From assembly GCF_022376445.1 (NCBI RefSeq), contig NW_025955018.1, positions 177,645 to 241,644 on the forward strand: a stretch of 64,000 bases of DNA. Direction: 5' to 3'. The stretch is from Fomitopsis serialis (Eukaryota; Basidiomycota; Agaricomycetes; Polyporales; Fomitopsidaceae). Position numbers and translations under genes: made by a program. The notes beneath the pieces were generated by a model. It ran no database searches, was not told the DNA's origin, and saw only the letters and a program-made list of their open reading frames with translations. Of this stretch, positions 22,167 through 33,758 are shown one piece after another (within the stretch, counting starts at the first letter, position 1; the number at the start of each line of letters is the position of its first letter).

Positions 22167-24207
22167 ATGAATGGCCAAGCGGACATCACGAACGACGTCG
22201 AGAGCATCCGAAAGGATGCATTCTCCCCTTCGGTGCAAGCAGGGGACGCAACGGTCGATGCCTCCGACAAGCGGCTGCACGAACTGGGCTACAAGAGCGA
22301 GTTCCGTAGGGACATGTCTCTCTACGGCGTGCTCGGTATCTCCTTCTGCGCTATTGGAATCCTGACGGGCATGAGCAGCGCGTTTCAGACGGGGCTGTTC
22401 TCGGTGGGCCGTTGGGCTTGTTTTGGGGTGGAATGTATGTTTGTCGGTGTCCTTGCGCCAGGCGTCGCATTAATGGTGTCGTTTTGGTGTAACAGATATG
22501 CAGTCTGTTTATGTTCCTCATCGCCTTGTCGCTCGCGGAGATCTGCAGTGCATAGTGAGCCCAATGCTATACTATACTATGTATTCCTACTGACAGTATG
22601 TGTGTCAGTCCAACCATGGGAGGCTTGTATTTTTGGGTATGCAAATGAAGCCGGATCTTCCTGTGTTGGGCTGTGAGTCCACTCACCCGACGCGTCATTC
22701 TGCGTGCACGACCTAACATCGCTTCTCAGTCTGTGTTAGTGGAGAGCGTCTAGGCACGTTCGGCGACCGCTAATTGTGCAATCAGACAGGATGGATATAC
22801 AGCATAGCGATGGTCTTCACAGGCACGTCCGGCAACCTCAGCGTCGCGCTCTACCTTGCGAGTTTGGCGGAGGTGGGGCAGGGTCGCACGCTCACGCGAG
22901 TCGAGATCGCTGCGATTGCCTGGGGCGTGAACATCGCGTCTGGGATTATCAACACCATTGGCACGCGCGCAATCGGCGGAATGAGTACATTCAACCTGTG
23001 GTGGACACTCGGAGGGACGCTCGTGCTCGTGATCACGCTGTTGGTGAAGGCACCGGTCAAGGTATGCAGAACGTCTCTCGTACAAGGGCTGAAGTCTGAG
23101 CACGATACCATTATAGAACAGCGCCGATTTCGTTTTCACGGACTATCAGAAGTACGCTTTCCTGCACTCTCGGCCCTACTACCACATTAACATACGAGGC
23201 GTAGCTTCACAGGCTGGAGTAACAAAGGCTTCGTCGTCCTGTTGGGGTTCCTACAAGCCGTCTACACCCTTGAAGGCTGCGAGACTGCCGCACAAGTCGC
23301 TGAGGAAGCCCAGAACGCGGCACTGCTTGCCCCATTAGGCGTCGTCTTTCAATCGTGGGCTCCTGGCTATTGGGCTTGCGTACATGCTCGCGCTCCTCTT
23401 CGCCGTGCATCCATCGCCTCTGTGCAGGGGACGTCGTTCGCGCTGCCGATCGCGCAGCTGTACTACGACGCGGTCGGCCGCCGCTTGACGCTCATGTGTC
23501 TGTCGTCGTCGCGCTCGCGCAGTTCATGGCGCTGTGACTGCGTTCACGGCAGCTCACGATGATGTACGCGCTGCGCGGGACCGCGCGATGCCCGCGAGGT
23601 CGAAGTTATGAGTTGAACCGGTGGCAGAGCCCGTATTGGGGCGTGTGGGTATCAGTGTTCATTGGATGGTTATCTCGTGGCGTATATTGGGTCTGCAATC
23701 GCGGTACGTGTTCTTCCATGGAAGTTGTTTTCATGTTCATGTTGATCCAGTTCAATGCCATCCTGTCCTCAGCAGCGATAGCCGTCATGCTCTCTTATTA
23801 CAGCCCATTTTGATTCGCTCTTCTGGCCATCTACGTGCGTCCCATACAAACAAGGATCTCAGCATTCTCATTGTTATGCAGGACTCTCCTTGACCTGGCC
23901 CTTTCCACCTCGGACGCTACTCCTGGTACATCAACCTCGCGAGTGCACTTGTACGTGATCCCCTTACCTACTATCTTCAGACGGGACTAACGTGCGAATG
24001 CGTAGTTTACGGTGTTCATTTGCGTATTGTTCGTTCTGCCGACAGCATATCCCGTGGACTCGCTCAACATGAACTACGCTGTGTGGCTATCGGCGCCGTC
24101 ATCCTCATAGCTCGTTGTGCTGGCTCGTCTGGGGTCATAAGCACTTCACGGGACCAGTGAGTACGCTGGCTGAGGAGGTAGAGGAAGGGGATAGGAAGAT
24201 CGAGTAG
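22167..24207 (+). CDS. GABA/amino-acid permease (APC family, UGA4-like)
   Basis: A plasma- or vacuolar-membrane amino-acid transporter with 12 expected helices. The start MNGQADITNDVES is followed by DKRLHELGYKSEFRRDMSLYGVLGISF, the classic entry to helix 1 of fungal GABA/choline permeases. Later blocks are LFMFLIALSLAEICSAYPTMGG, FTGTSGNLSVALYLASL, TGWSNKGFVVLLGFLQAVYTLEG, QGTSFALPIAQLYYDAVGRR, RWQSPYWGVWVSVFIG and FNAILSSAAIAVMLSY, ending EEGDRKIE at TAG 24205-24207. Many introns; one exon may be only 5 bases (22730-22734). Reading the whole protein needs single bases restored at about 22410 (GGG), 22645 (AAA), 23355 (TTT), 23380 and several more to 23690. Either a decaying member of a multigene family or local consensus error. 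Confidence 0.8.
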
Positions 24208-25198
24208 AGGCGACTTCAAGAGTCGAGGATTGGATGCTGAGTACTTACGATAGTCTTCGTCACCCTGCCATATCCGTGCATTTGGGCCGTATGTATAGCT
24301 CGGCAGGTATCACGCTCAAGTCGGCGCGAACATAATGATCATACTGGTGTGTACTCGGAAATGTCTCTTCGCTCCGGTGACCAGAAATTGTCGCTGACCA
24401 AGGGCAAGAATGTAGGTTAGAATTGTTGACGTGCACAATCGGTAGCATTCACCACGCCGGCGCTCTGCCTGAACGTGGAGCGACCCATGGATGTAGCTGA
24501 GCTGCTGACATGCATTGCCGGCAGTCTGTCTATAAATTGCAGGTGCGATTGTGCGGCGCCTCGACTACCTGGCATCATGGAATCGAGAATGGAAGAGGAG
24601 TAATCTTACCGCGAACCTAAGCATGACAGCACGCAAACCCTGTCGGAGGCTTTGGAAGGTCCTGGTGCGAAGCTCTCATCGTGATAGCAATGTTCCTCCA
24701 AAGAGAGCTCTGGCCACAAGTTGGCGTCTTGAGCATCTCAGGCTGAAGTCTCCGATTAGCAATGCACGCATTCAGCTTACCACTGTCCTCGATCGCAGCT
24801 GCACTCCACGCGCGAACGTGCCCTGCACGTCACTTCGTCGCTTCCTTTCGCATTTACCATGAAGTGACTTTGTTTTGGCCCCACTTCGAAGAAAGGTGCG
24901 ACGTCTTGTGGATATAGCTTAGTGTGCAAACCTACTGCTAGATTTCAGACTCGGAAATCGTGTTCCCAGGTCGCTGCTTCAACATGCCACGGTTGGGCAA
25001 TGGAGCAAGGAGCTGTGGAGTCTCGACGGTCTCTGCCAGGGGAATAGTACAGTAGGTACGCTCATCTGACCTGATACCCACTTGCGAAGGCTGATGCAAG
25101 GAGCGACTTCCATTCCCGCAGGGATTCTACACTCCGTTATGTTATCTGGCGATAAGTGACGAAAGTTGCGGCCTCCCGCTGTCATTGCTCAGAAAGTG
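24208..25198. other. Intergenic, no gene seen
   Basis: About 1 kb between the permease and oxygenase copy A. Short open frames here show no family resemblance. The last part is the copy A promoter. Confidence 0.45.
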
Positions 25199-25204
25199 TA
25201 TAAA
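25199..25204 (+). promoter_or_regulatory. TATA box of oxygenase copy A
   Basis: GTATAAAGC lies about 60 bases before the start codon at 25264, a normal distance for a fungal core promoter plus leader. Confidence 0.45.
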
Positions 25205-25263
25205 GCGAGGAGCACACCAGCAACGAAAAGACATCGCCTTGACCAACAGTGAAGACAGCGAAA

Positions 25264-26801
25264 ATGCCAAGCGTAGTGCGCCCTGCTATTCCCCACTACA
25301 TCGCAGCTCCTGCGACGAAGGAGAAACGTCAGTCTTCCACTGTGCCTCTTGTGATGAATACACACTCACGCTGGTGATGTTTAGTCGAGTATGCCGACCT
25401 TGCGGTCCTCGATTTCTCGAAGATCGGCACGCCAGAGGGACGTGCTGAGCTGTCCGTGCAGCTGCGCACTGCGATGACTACCCACGGTTTCTTCTACATT
25501 GTGAACCACGGGCTCACTCAAGCCGAGGTGATTATCTTTGTGTGCTGTCCGCAGCGCGGTCGTGACTGAACATGCTTGGAGAATGATCGCATGTTTGACG
25601 TCGCCGACGTCGCGTTCTCGGGAGTCCCTGAGGAAGAGAAACGCAACTACTTGGCGAACATCAAAACGGAGGTCTTACCAGGGCTACAAGCTCAGGGAAT
25701 ATGGGTACGTTCTCCAGAACTCTGACCTGATGACTGAGGCTCACGGCGATACTGGTCGGTCTTGAAGCACATTGACGGTGGCGTTCGTGACCAGATTGAG
25801 CATTACAACAGTACGTCGGACCTCTTATTCTTGTTACGTTGCCGAAAGCTAACATGTTCCTCGGTCAATCAGTCAATCACGATACAACCGGAAGCAGCAT
25901 CCGCAAGCGGTGCGCCCTCTCTCCCGGAGATTGAAGAATTCGCCAAGTTAACCACTTCCAAGTGCTGCTCCACTCTTGCGGTCTGTCTGGCCATTTGATT
26001 TACCGTCTATGCAACTGACTCTTCATGTTGAAGCTTGTTTGCCCTTGGCCTGGAGCTCCCGGAAGATACTTTCGTGAACATGCATACCTTCGACGCTACG
26101 GGAGAGGCATACGGTAAGTTTCGATGGGCGTGATTACAACGTTTCCGACTTGTGCTGATGACGGGTTAATAGTTCGTCTGATGAAATAGTGCGTAACATT
26201 CAACTGGACTCTTAGCATACGTAACACTGCGTTGCAGTTATCCGAGGCCGGCCGAAGACGAGGTCAAGGCAAAGCAAGTGTGGCTGAAGGGCCACACTGA
26301 CATCGGTAGTATCACCATTTTGTGGAGCCAGCCGGTTACAGCTTTGCAATGCTCATGCCCGATGGCAAATGGCGCTACGTAAGGCACATCGACAACGCTC
26401 TCGTGAGTGTCTTGATCAAAATCCAATGTGAAGTTGACTCAGGCTGATGACCTTTTAGGTCGTGAACTCCGGAGATGCCATGGAGTTCCTGTCGGGCGGC
26501 TTCTACAAGCCCACCATCCACCGTGTCATCCAACCTCCTCAGGACCAGCGCGGTTACGATCGTCTCAGCGTCATTTACTTCGCCATGACCGACGACGACG
26601 TGAAGCTCGTGCCCCGTCTCGAGAGCCCTGTGCTCCAAAAGCACGGCATCCAGCGGCGCTGGTCGGACGACGCCGACGCGCCCACCATGGAGGCCTGGCG
26701 CAAGGGCAGGACGAGTGCTTATGGCCTGGTCGAGCTCAAGATGAAGGGGAGCGGTATAGAGAGAACGTGGTAATGGCGTCGCTGTTAAGCATTACAACTG
26801 A
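25264..26801 (+). CDS. 2-oxoglutarate/Fe(II) oxygenase, copy A
   Basis: A member of the isopenicillin-N-synthase-like 2OG oxygenases. ATG 25264 begins MPSVVRPAIPHYIAAPATKEK; an intron follows, then LEYADLAVLDFSKI and HGFFYIVNHGLTQAE. The metal-binding HxD is in WLKGHTDIGSITILW. The distal His is in PTIHRVIQPP, and the 2OG-binding Arg-x-Ser is in YDRLSVIYF. Paralogues B, C and D in this window share the same exon plan. The frame must be adjusted at about 25670 (before SYQGYKL), 25725, repeatedly around 25890-26000 and at the 3' end, where the expected ending VAVKHYN is reached only after restoring A in two short A runs (stop TGA 26799-26801). The substrate is unknown; such enzymes hydroxylate or desaturate small metabolites. 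Confidence 0.8.
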
Positions 26802-27473
26802 CCGCGCTGTCATTTTTCCCTCGATTCTGCAAAATGTTCCGAAACCTATGTAAATTAGCGCAGCATGCTACGCCCCATGTATATGACTACCAGCGAGCCA
26901 AGACAAGCAGAGCAGAGGAAAAGGGCGTCAGATAGTAAGTAACCTTGTCGCGGCGAACCCGTGGTCCCGTTATGGCCTGACTCGATTCAAGCATTCGAAC
27001 GTCCCATGCGGTTGGTGTCTGCGCTGTTCGGTGCTGACGGGGTGTCCCTGGTGATAGTTTCGCGGTAGCAGACGACCTACCTATCTGGAACGACGGGACA
27101 CGTTTCTCGAGCATTGCGGTGGAGACACCAGTCAGCTATACAACACGCTCGACGTGAGGCATAGACGCGATTGTCGACCAGTCTCGTTCAGATGTTTCAT
27201 AAGCTGACTGAACCTGCGCATTTCAGTCTAGCTGTAAGTGAGGTTGTACAAGTCTATACCAACTTCGTTCAAACGCTCAATCAGCTTACCGACCGCTCGT
27301 GACACCGACCTCCGTCTGTAGCGATTGGATGACGTGTGTGTCTTCAGCGCGGAGACTCCTGGGTGTGCTGGATGGCTTGACAGGAATAAGAGTGGACAAA
27401 CGTGTGTGAATGGGCTCACTCACGAGTCACATTCAATAACAATTTCAGCGCCCCCACTGGTAGGTGACGGTGA
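26802..27473. other. Convergent intergenic gap, no gene seen
   Basis: About 670 bases between the ends of oxygenase copy A (plus) and the F-box gene (minus). Nothing recognised. Confidence 0.45.
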
Positions 27474-28782
27474 CTATGCCAGGGCAGACCATGGTTGTAA
27501 TATGCCATGGAACATGGGCTTGAGCTTCTGGCTGATGCTGGCCTGAAGGATATGAGGGCAAAGGTACATCTTCACCTCGACACTCCTCAATGTGTCAAAG
27601 TATGGCTGCCTCATGACCTCGTGCAGGTCCCGTAGGTCAAGCTCTCGAGGACAACCGGGGCTGCTGAGACGCGAGAGTGCTGTCGTCGAAGTGAACCTCG
27701 ACGCGGACCTCAATGTGCTCGAGCTGGCGGCTTCGAATGGTGCAGAAGATGCCGTGCAACTCGTCCGTTGCTTTAGTCCACGCCGCGCCAGGCCGCTGGT
27801 CTTCGGCCTCGTGTTTGATGTGATGTAGCATGAAGTCCAAGGATCGCAGGCGGCGTTTTGCGACAGATTACCGTGGACACCTACATTTTGCATGTGCATC
27901 AGCGGCGAAGTTTGTGAGCAAGACATAAGAACTCTTACGGTCATCATTGTTAGAGTACCTCTCGCAGAAACGGGTCAACGATGCCCCTGCCGTTTCGAGG
28001 AGGTTGTTAAGGCAGGTCCGTGCCATGGGGGGATGGTTGGACCAGAATGTCAGATCCGCAAGTGAGGTGCAGAGGTTTGAGTGCGCCATCCAGTCAACGG
28101 ACATCGCCATGAGTTCTTCGTGCACGACGACGTCAAGGTATCGAAGACGCATGTGAGGTGGTAACTGAGATAGTGAGGCTCCCGCGTGACTGGCAGCACC
28201 TCGCTGAGCGAGCTCAACATCTATCGTGAGGTCTGTGAGCTGGGGGAAGGCACAGACAATCCGTCGCAGCTGTCGGACATTGTTCAGTTCACAACTTTGG
28301 AGCGTCAACGACTTGACAGACTTGTACTTCGATAGGGCGAGGAAGAAATCCGTGCAGATGAAACGAAGTCCTCCCTCCCCGACGTAAAGACTGCGTAGAC
28401 GAGGCATCAGACCAGCTAGCGCGGACGGAAGTGTCTGAGGGGAGTGATTGTAGCTATTGCTCTTGTTTCCGCGCTGCGGGGATTCCATGCTCCCGTCTTC
28501 GTCCTCACTCGAGTCCGAGTCCGAGTCGTAGTAAGCCTCGTCTGCCACCAGCTTGTATGTGCTCGCAAGCCACTGCTTGACGCGTGGTGACGCACGACAC
28601 TGTTTGAACAGCATGTTGAGGCTTGTGCGGCTGCGAATCTCGAGACTGTAGTAGAGGTTGCGCATCGCTCGAGGATACCAAGTCGTACAAACCAGCGCCG
28701 CGGCGGCCAGTGTGGGCTGATACATGATCGTGTCGATGATGAGTATGAAGATCTCGAGCGGGATGCGAGCGGAGAGGGCCAC
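27474..28782 (-). CDS. F-box-like protein
   Basis: ATG 28782 opens with MALSARIPLEIFILIIDTI and LAAAALVCTTWYPRAMRNLY, the helical F-box that binds Skp1 in SCF ubiquitin ligases. An acidic stretch follows (YYDSDSDSSEDEDGS), then leucine-patterned repeats (LPSALAGLMPRLRSLYVGEG; LRRIVCAFPQLTDLTIDVEL) as expected for a substrate-recognition surface. An intron begins near 27938 (gtaagagttc to aatgtag). The next exon reads RLRSLDFMLHHIKHEAEDQ and QLEHIEVRVEVHFDD. One base is missing between PRLSSR and LELDLRDLHEVMRQPYFDTL (about 27645), after which the frame runs to LQPWSALA at 27474. A partial paralogue lies at 649-1150. Many Agaricomycete F-box genes are species-specific, so the target is unknown. 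Confidence 0.75.
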
Positions 28783-29396
28783 GGGCAGGGTGCCTTGAAA
28801 ACGGGTGTTCCGCCAGTTCCTCTGTTCATCACACTCCGTCCACGGGAGGGATTCAATCCGGCGGCTCTCGATACCTCGCTATTCTGTTCATCATACTGCT
28901 CCGGTGAATGTCGATATGCCCGTCGGCATCCCATTGCATGAATTGTGCGTGTGAGGCATCATCGAGGGAAGGAGGGAAATGCTAAGTGAACGGATGAGTC
29001 GTGATCATGAGCAAAAGCAAGATGACCTACACTATTCAGCTGGAGATCAGACATCTAGGCACTCGCAATCTACGAGTGCGCGACGCGAATGCAGACTATG
29101 AGGAGGCGCAGTCGGCGTGAGTGGAGGAGCAGTGCGGGTGAGCTGAGCCCTCAGGTAGCAAGGAGGCCTCGAGGATGCGGCGAGACTGTCGTAGCATGCG
29201 GAGTGAAGTCCAAGTCCTGCGACCGTTCAGCTGCAATGCAGGCAACTTAGACTGGGTGGAGACGAAACAGTAGTAGTGTCACGGTGTTCAGAGAACAAGG
29301 AGGCAGGAGACTTGCCGAGTCTAAACTGCCAAATATGGTAATCCTACTGAACGCCACATCGCAGCCACCCAGTTGGCAAGCTTCACTCCCGACCAC
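28783..29396. promoter_or_regulatory. Divergent intergenic region, F-box / GH5
   Basis: About 600 bases between two divergently transcribed genes; both promoters must lie here. No gene and no clear TATA box seen. Confidence 0.35.
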
Positions 29397-32300
29397 ATGC
29401 TCTCTCGGACAGACTCTGAGGCATCTTTCATCCTAGTCGGCTCTGAATCAGTCACAGATGACAAAGGCTCTGATGCCGAAACACCTCGGGCTGAGCTGAA
29501 TCGCAGTGTGAGTGCCCAACTCCACGAGTGTTACCGGTGTCCCGTTTACGACGGCATTGTCCAGTTAAGCGGAGCTCAGCCTCTCAAGCTTCAAGACCAC
29601 AAACACCCGAGCAAACATTTGCGCACGACTGGTCTGCTGCAGGTACTGGTGGGAGGCTGTACATTCACGGCCGGCACTTCGTCGACGCGCACGGACGTGT
29701 ATGCAACCTCCGCGGCGTGAACTTGTCCGGGAACTGCAAAACGTACGTCATACACCCCACGCCTGGCTGATGAGCTAGGAAGAGGCACGAGGCGTAGCGC
29801 TAACATCTACTCTCGTTGACAAGGCCAACGAACCACGACCATGACAGCTTTCCTGCCAACCATGCGGATGTGACATTCGTCGGACGACCATTCCCTCTTG
29901 AAGAGGCCCCGGACCACTTCGCAAGGCTTCGTCGATGGGGTTTAACGTTTAGTGCGTGATTTATACATCGTACCATACTTGACATCTCAATCTCACCTGC
30001 TTACAGTCAGGTTCCTGGTAACTTGGGAGGCAGTCGAGCATGCAGGACCGTGAGTATCTTCAGTCCAAGGTACGAGTGCTGGGTATTATGGCCCTGTTAC
30101 TTCCAGTGGGATCTATGATACCGACTACCTATCCTACATCCGTAATCTCCTTTCTCTCCTTCCGCAGTACGGCTTGACGGCCTTCGTCGTTTGCACCAAG
30201 ACGTATGGTCGCGCTACTCTGGCGGATCCGGAGCACCGGCGTGGACACTGGAGGCGGTCGGCTTTGACCTGCATGGTCTCGAGGAACCGGGCGCCGCATG
30301 GCTGAGGGGTGTGAAGGGTGGAGGACACATCGAAGACGAGCGAGGGCTTTGGCCATGCGGCTACCAGAAGCTCGCTGCTGCTACCATGGCGTGAGTCGGA
30401 TGTCTGAACTCCGTGCGCGAGGGCGATACTGATAGTTATCGGTGGATTGCAGAACATGTTTCTGGGCAGGCGACACATTCGCGCCCAAGTTGAGGGTCAA
30501 GAACACGGAAGGAGAAGAGGTCTCGATACAGGTGTTCCTCCAGACGGCCTTCCTGAACATGTGGAAAGTCCTCGCCCAGGCCGTCGGGGATCTGGAAGGT
30601 GTGCTAGGCTTCGAGGTCAGTACCCATCTCCGCAGCAGTAACGCCATCCAGCTGAGATGCTACGGGAAGATTATGAACGAGCCGCACCGAGGCTACGTCG
30701 AACTCCACTCCATGCACGCGTTTGACTACAACACTGATCTCCACCTTGGACATGTCCGTGAGTTCCAGCGCGTTGTAAAGCTCACTCAGCCGCTGAGATA
30801 TCACACGGAACAGCGACTGCATTCCAATCGTTCATGCTCGGCGCTGGTCACCCGGCGACAGTCGGCTTCTGGACGCGCTCCTTCCCCATGCCCACGCGGC
30901 GCACCTCCACGAAAGTGCTCAACACCGCGCGCCAGAAGGCGTGGCGCGACGACGGCCCGACCAACGGACTGTGTATCTGGGAGATGCACGGCGTGTGGGG
31001 CTGGGACCGCCGGAAGGACGAGGGCGTGGTGCTGAGGGAGAGCTACTTCACGAAGGACCCGATGACGGGGCGGAAGGTCGACTGGTACGAGGACTTCTAC
31101 TACCCGTTCGTGAAGCGGTGGGCGAGGTGGTGAGAGGTGTAACGAGCCCCGAGAAGATCGTGCTCGTTGAGCCTATACCTAACGAGGTGCGCCGATGCAC
31201 GTCCGTGGACCAACTTATGTTGACTGATAATGATCTGCACAGTTCTGTCCGGCGTCGTGGACGGCCGAGCGACGACCTGCGAACATGATCTACGCACCAC
31301 ACTGGTACGTGAACCTCCTCTCGAAGAGCCGTCGTTGATGACTGATGTGAGCTAGGTATGATCTGAACGGGCTGTTCACAAAAGCCTTCGGCAACTTTAC
31401 CGTGAACGTGCAAGGATTGTCTAGGGTAAGTATGTCAAGCGTATCGTTTAAAGAGTGCCTAACATCTGGTACGAAAGGGCATGTTCCCCCTCAAAGCTTT
31501 CTACTGGGGTCACCGAGGCGCCCGAGACAACTTCGCTCTGCAGATCCAAAACATCGTCGAAGCTGGGTATCGCTCTCTCGGCGAGAGGCCAGTTATCATC
31601 GGGGAGTGCGGTATTCCTATGGATATGAAGTAAGTCCATCTGTTGGAAGCGCACCATCGACTAACGTCCCATTCAGCAAAGGCGAGGCTTTCAAGACGGA
31701 TAGGTGGCAGTGGCAGACCTGCATGATGGACGCGATGCTCACCGCGCTAGACCGCGCTCTCATCGGCTTCACGTAGGTCGCTCACCCCCAAATCGATACA
31801 ACGGCTAACGGCACCACCCCAGGCTGTGGAACTACAACCCAGACAACGAGGACCACACGGGCGACGACTGGAACGGCGAGAACTTCTCGTGGTTCAGTCG
31901 CCGCCGCGCGCTGACCGGCATGTGGCTCGACCACGCGCAAGCGTCGCCCACGCTCGACAACGGCGCGCGCATCCTCCGCGCCTTCGTCCGGCCGTACCCA
32001 GCCAAGACCGCGGGCATCCCGATAGACTTCTCGTACGAGATGAACACGGGCGCGTTCGAGTGCGCATGGGTCGTCCCTGGGCCCTCCGCCGACGAGCCCG
32101 CCAGCCCCAGCGTGCACAGGCCGCCTACCTCCGCGGACGCGCACCCAGAGCTGACGAGCAAGGTCACGGAGATATACCTGCCGTCGATGATCGCGCACGA
32201 CCGGAAGGTCGTCGTGGAGGGCCTGGACCCGGCGACCGGTACCACTACGACGAGAGCCGGCAGACGCTGAGCATCGAGCCTGCGGCGCTCACGCCGGGGC

Positions 32301-32459
32301 AGGTCCATCGCGTGTCGGTGAAGGTGGTGCCGCCGCTCAAGGCGGAGTTATGGTGAACAGCTTCTGGGAGACTTTGGGACCCACGTCGTCGCGGCTTTCG
32401 TGCTCTTGTTCTCGTTTTTGATCGCTGTCGTGTTGGTCATGCTCTCCGAGACGGCCTGA
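29397..32459 (+). CDS. GH5 glycoside hydrolase, glucosylceramidase-like, membrane-tailed
   Basis: Resembles the fungal GH5 enzymes that remove glucose from glucosylceramide or sterol glucosides. The frame begins MLSRTDSEASFILVGSES, then YDGIVQLSGAQPLKLQDHKH, RVCNLRGVNLSGNCKT and the barrel. The acid/base Glu is in IMNEPHRGY, created by splicing at about 30616-30670. The nucleophile Glu is in PVIIGECGIPMDMN. TLWNYNPDNEDHTGDDWNGENFSWF is also typical. A beta-sandwich C-terminal domain ends PPLKAELW. Right after this, restoring one base at TGG(G)TGA and one at GGA(n)CCC continues into a hydrophobic helix (AAFVLLFSFLIAVVLVML) ending at TGA 32457-32459, so the protein is probably tail-anchored. 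At least ten introns. The start ATG is the first in-frame one. Confidence 0.82.
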
Positions 32460-32591
32460 AGTTATATGTAGTCGGGACAGTGCGTGGAGATTGATACATC
32501 GGATTTATGTCAGTGCTAGATTCACGTAGAGATGGTCGTCCGTATATACCCGCTATCATGTGCTTGCAGCGTTCCGCAGACCCTGCCTCTT

Positions 32592-33758
32592 CTAGTACTG
32601 CGTCGCCTCTAGATAGCACCCTTCAGCCACGATTCGGGATCCCAATTCATCCACCAGAGTCTCCCTCGCGGTCCTTGAACGCGGTGCGCGCATGCAGCAC
32701 TCGGCGGTTGTCGAATACGACCGCATCGCCTTCGCGCATCAGGTACTCGAAGCGCAAGGCAGGGTCTTCCAGCAGACCGACGAAGCGCTCGAGAGCAGGA
32801 TAGAACACAGGAGGCGTGGAGAGCGGTAGCGGCGCCTGGAAGGGCGGCGAGTAGTTGACGTGTGCGATCGGGCGTGGTGTGTCGGGCGTGGAATCTGCCT
32901 GCGGCGAGGCGAGCTGGATGGTGGGGTGGGAGTGGTGCAGGTGGTGCCCGTCGTTGATGTAGTGAAAAGCGACGGGTGTATCCGCGAGGACACTGAAGTC
33001 CTCTGGGTGCGTCTCGCGGAGCGTCTCGGCGCGTGCAGGGCGTCGACAAAGTAGGATGCGCCGCCGTCTACGCGGTTCCGGAGGGAGTGGAGGATCTGGA
33101 AGCGTGGTGGATGCTGGAAGTAGAGGAGGTCCATGTGCAGGCCGAGGTCGACGTTCGTGTACGCGATGTTCTTGCTGTTCGGGACGTTCTTCACGTCCCA
33201 CGTCTGCCCGTAGAACGTCTCGCGGAGCTCGCCGAAGCTCCCCGCGAGCGCGCGCAGCTCGCAGGCGTCGTTCGAGGTGCGCGCGGTGGGGACGTTGGTG
33301 ACGAAGAGCACGCCATACCGCGCGAGCTGCGTGATCGCCGCAAGCAGCCCCGCCGGGGCCTGCAGACTGGCGTACGGCAGGAAGAGGTTGCTCACGGACC
33401 GGATGGCGACCCCGTCCCATCGCTTCGCGGCGACCTCCTGGTGGAACGCGCGCAGCCTCTTTGGCGAGGCGTAGAGCTCGAGGAAGGTCTTCGGATAGTG
33501 TGATACGTGCCCGGACGCCCAGGTTATCTCCACGCTGCCGTTGGACACACGCACTCCGTCGCTGGCTGGGAGTGTGTCTGCCGGGATGTCCGACGTCCTG
33601 TGCAGTTTCTGGCGTGTCGATGGGTGGACGCAGCTCGGGCACTGACAGGAGTCGCGCAGCCATCGGTAAGGAAGCAGGGAGCCATTGTGGACAGACTTGG
33701 TAGATGATCGCTCGACGTCGAGGCATAATGGGAGACGACCGTCGAGTACCTGCGACAC
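32592..33758 (-). CDS. Gamma-butyrobetaine dioxygenase (TauD/BBOX family)
   Basis: A 2OG/Fe(II) enzyme that hydroxylates gamma-butyrobetaine to carnitine, or its close relative trimethyllysine dioxygenase. The N-terminal zinc-binding segment reads PYRWLRDSCQCPSCVHPSTRQKLHRTSDIP. The metal HxD is in GLHMDLLYFQHPP and the distal His in VFDNRRVLHARTAF. The gene is read from MSQVLDGRLPL at 33758 and seems nearly intron-free. One base is missing at DALHA/AETLRETHPEDF (about 33035, GCG(G)CC). The 3' end is also disturbed: WLKGCYLEA, expected near the end of the family, is reached only by adding a G at about 32620, and the stop at 32592 is therefore tentative. It is convergent with the GH5 gene. Presumably acts in carnitine synthesis for acyl transport. 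Confidence 0.82.

Noticed and set aside
28825..28900. Possible tRNA on the minus strand, because of ggattgaatccctccc resembling a B box.
   Set aside because: No pairing acceptor or D arm could be built, and the block matches no anticodon arm.
9570..33758. RIP-type mutation as the cause of broken genes.
   Set aside because: The breaks are single-base losses, not C-to-T changes, and conserved residues are otherwise kept. Only the coiled-coil frame near 35 kb has TGA codons that fit deamination.
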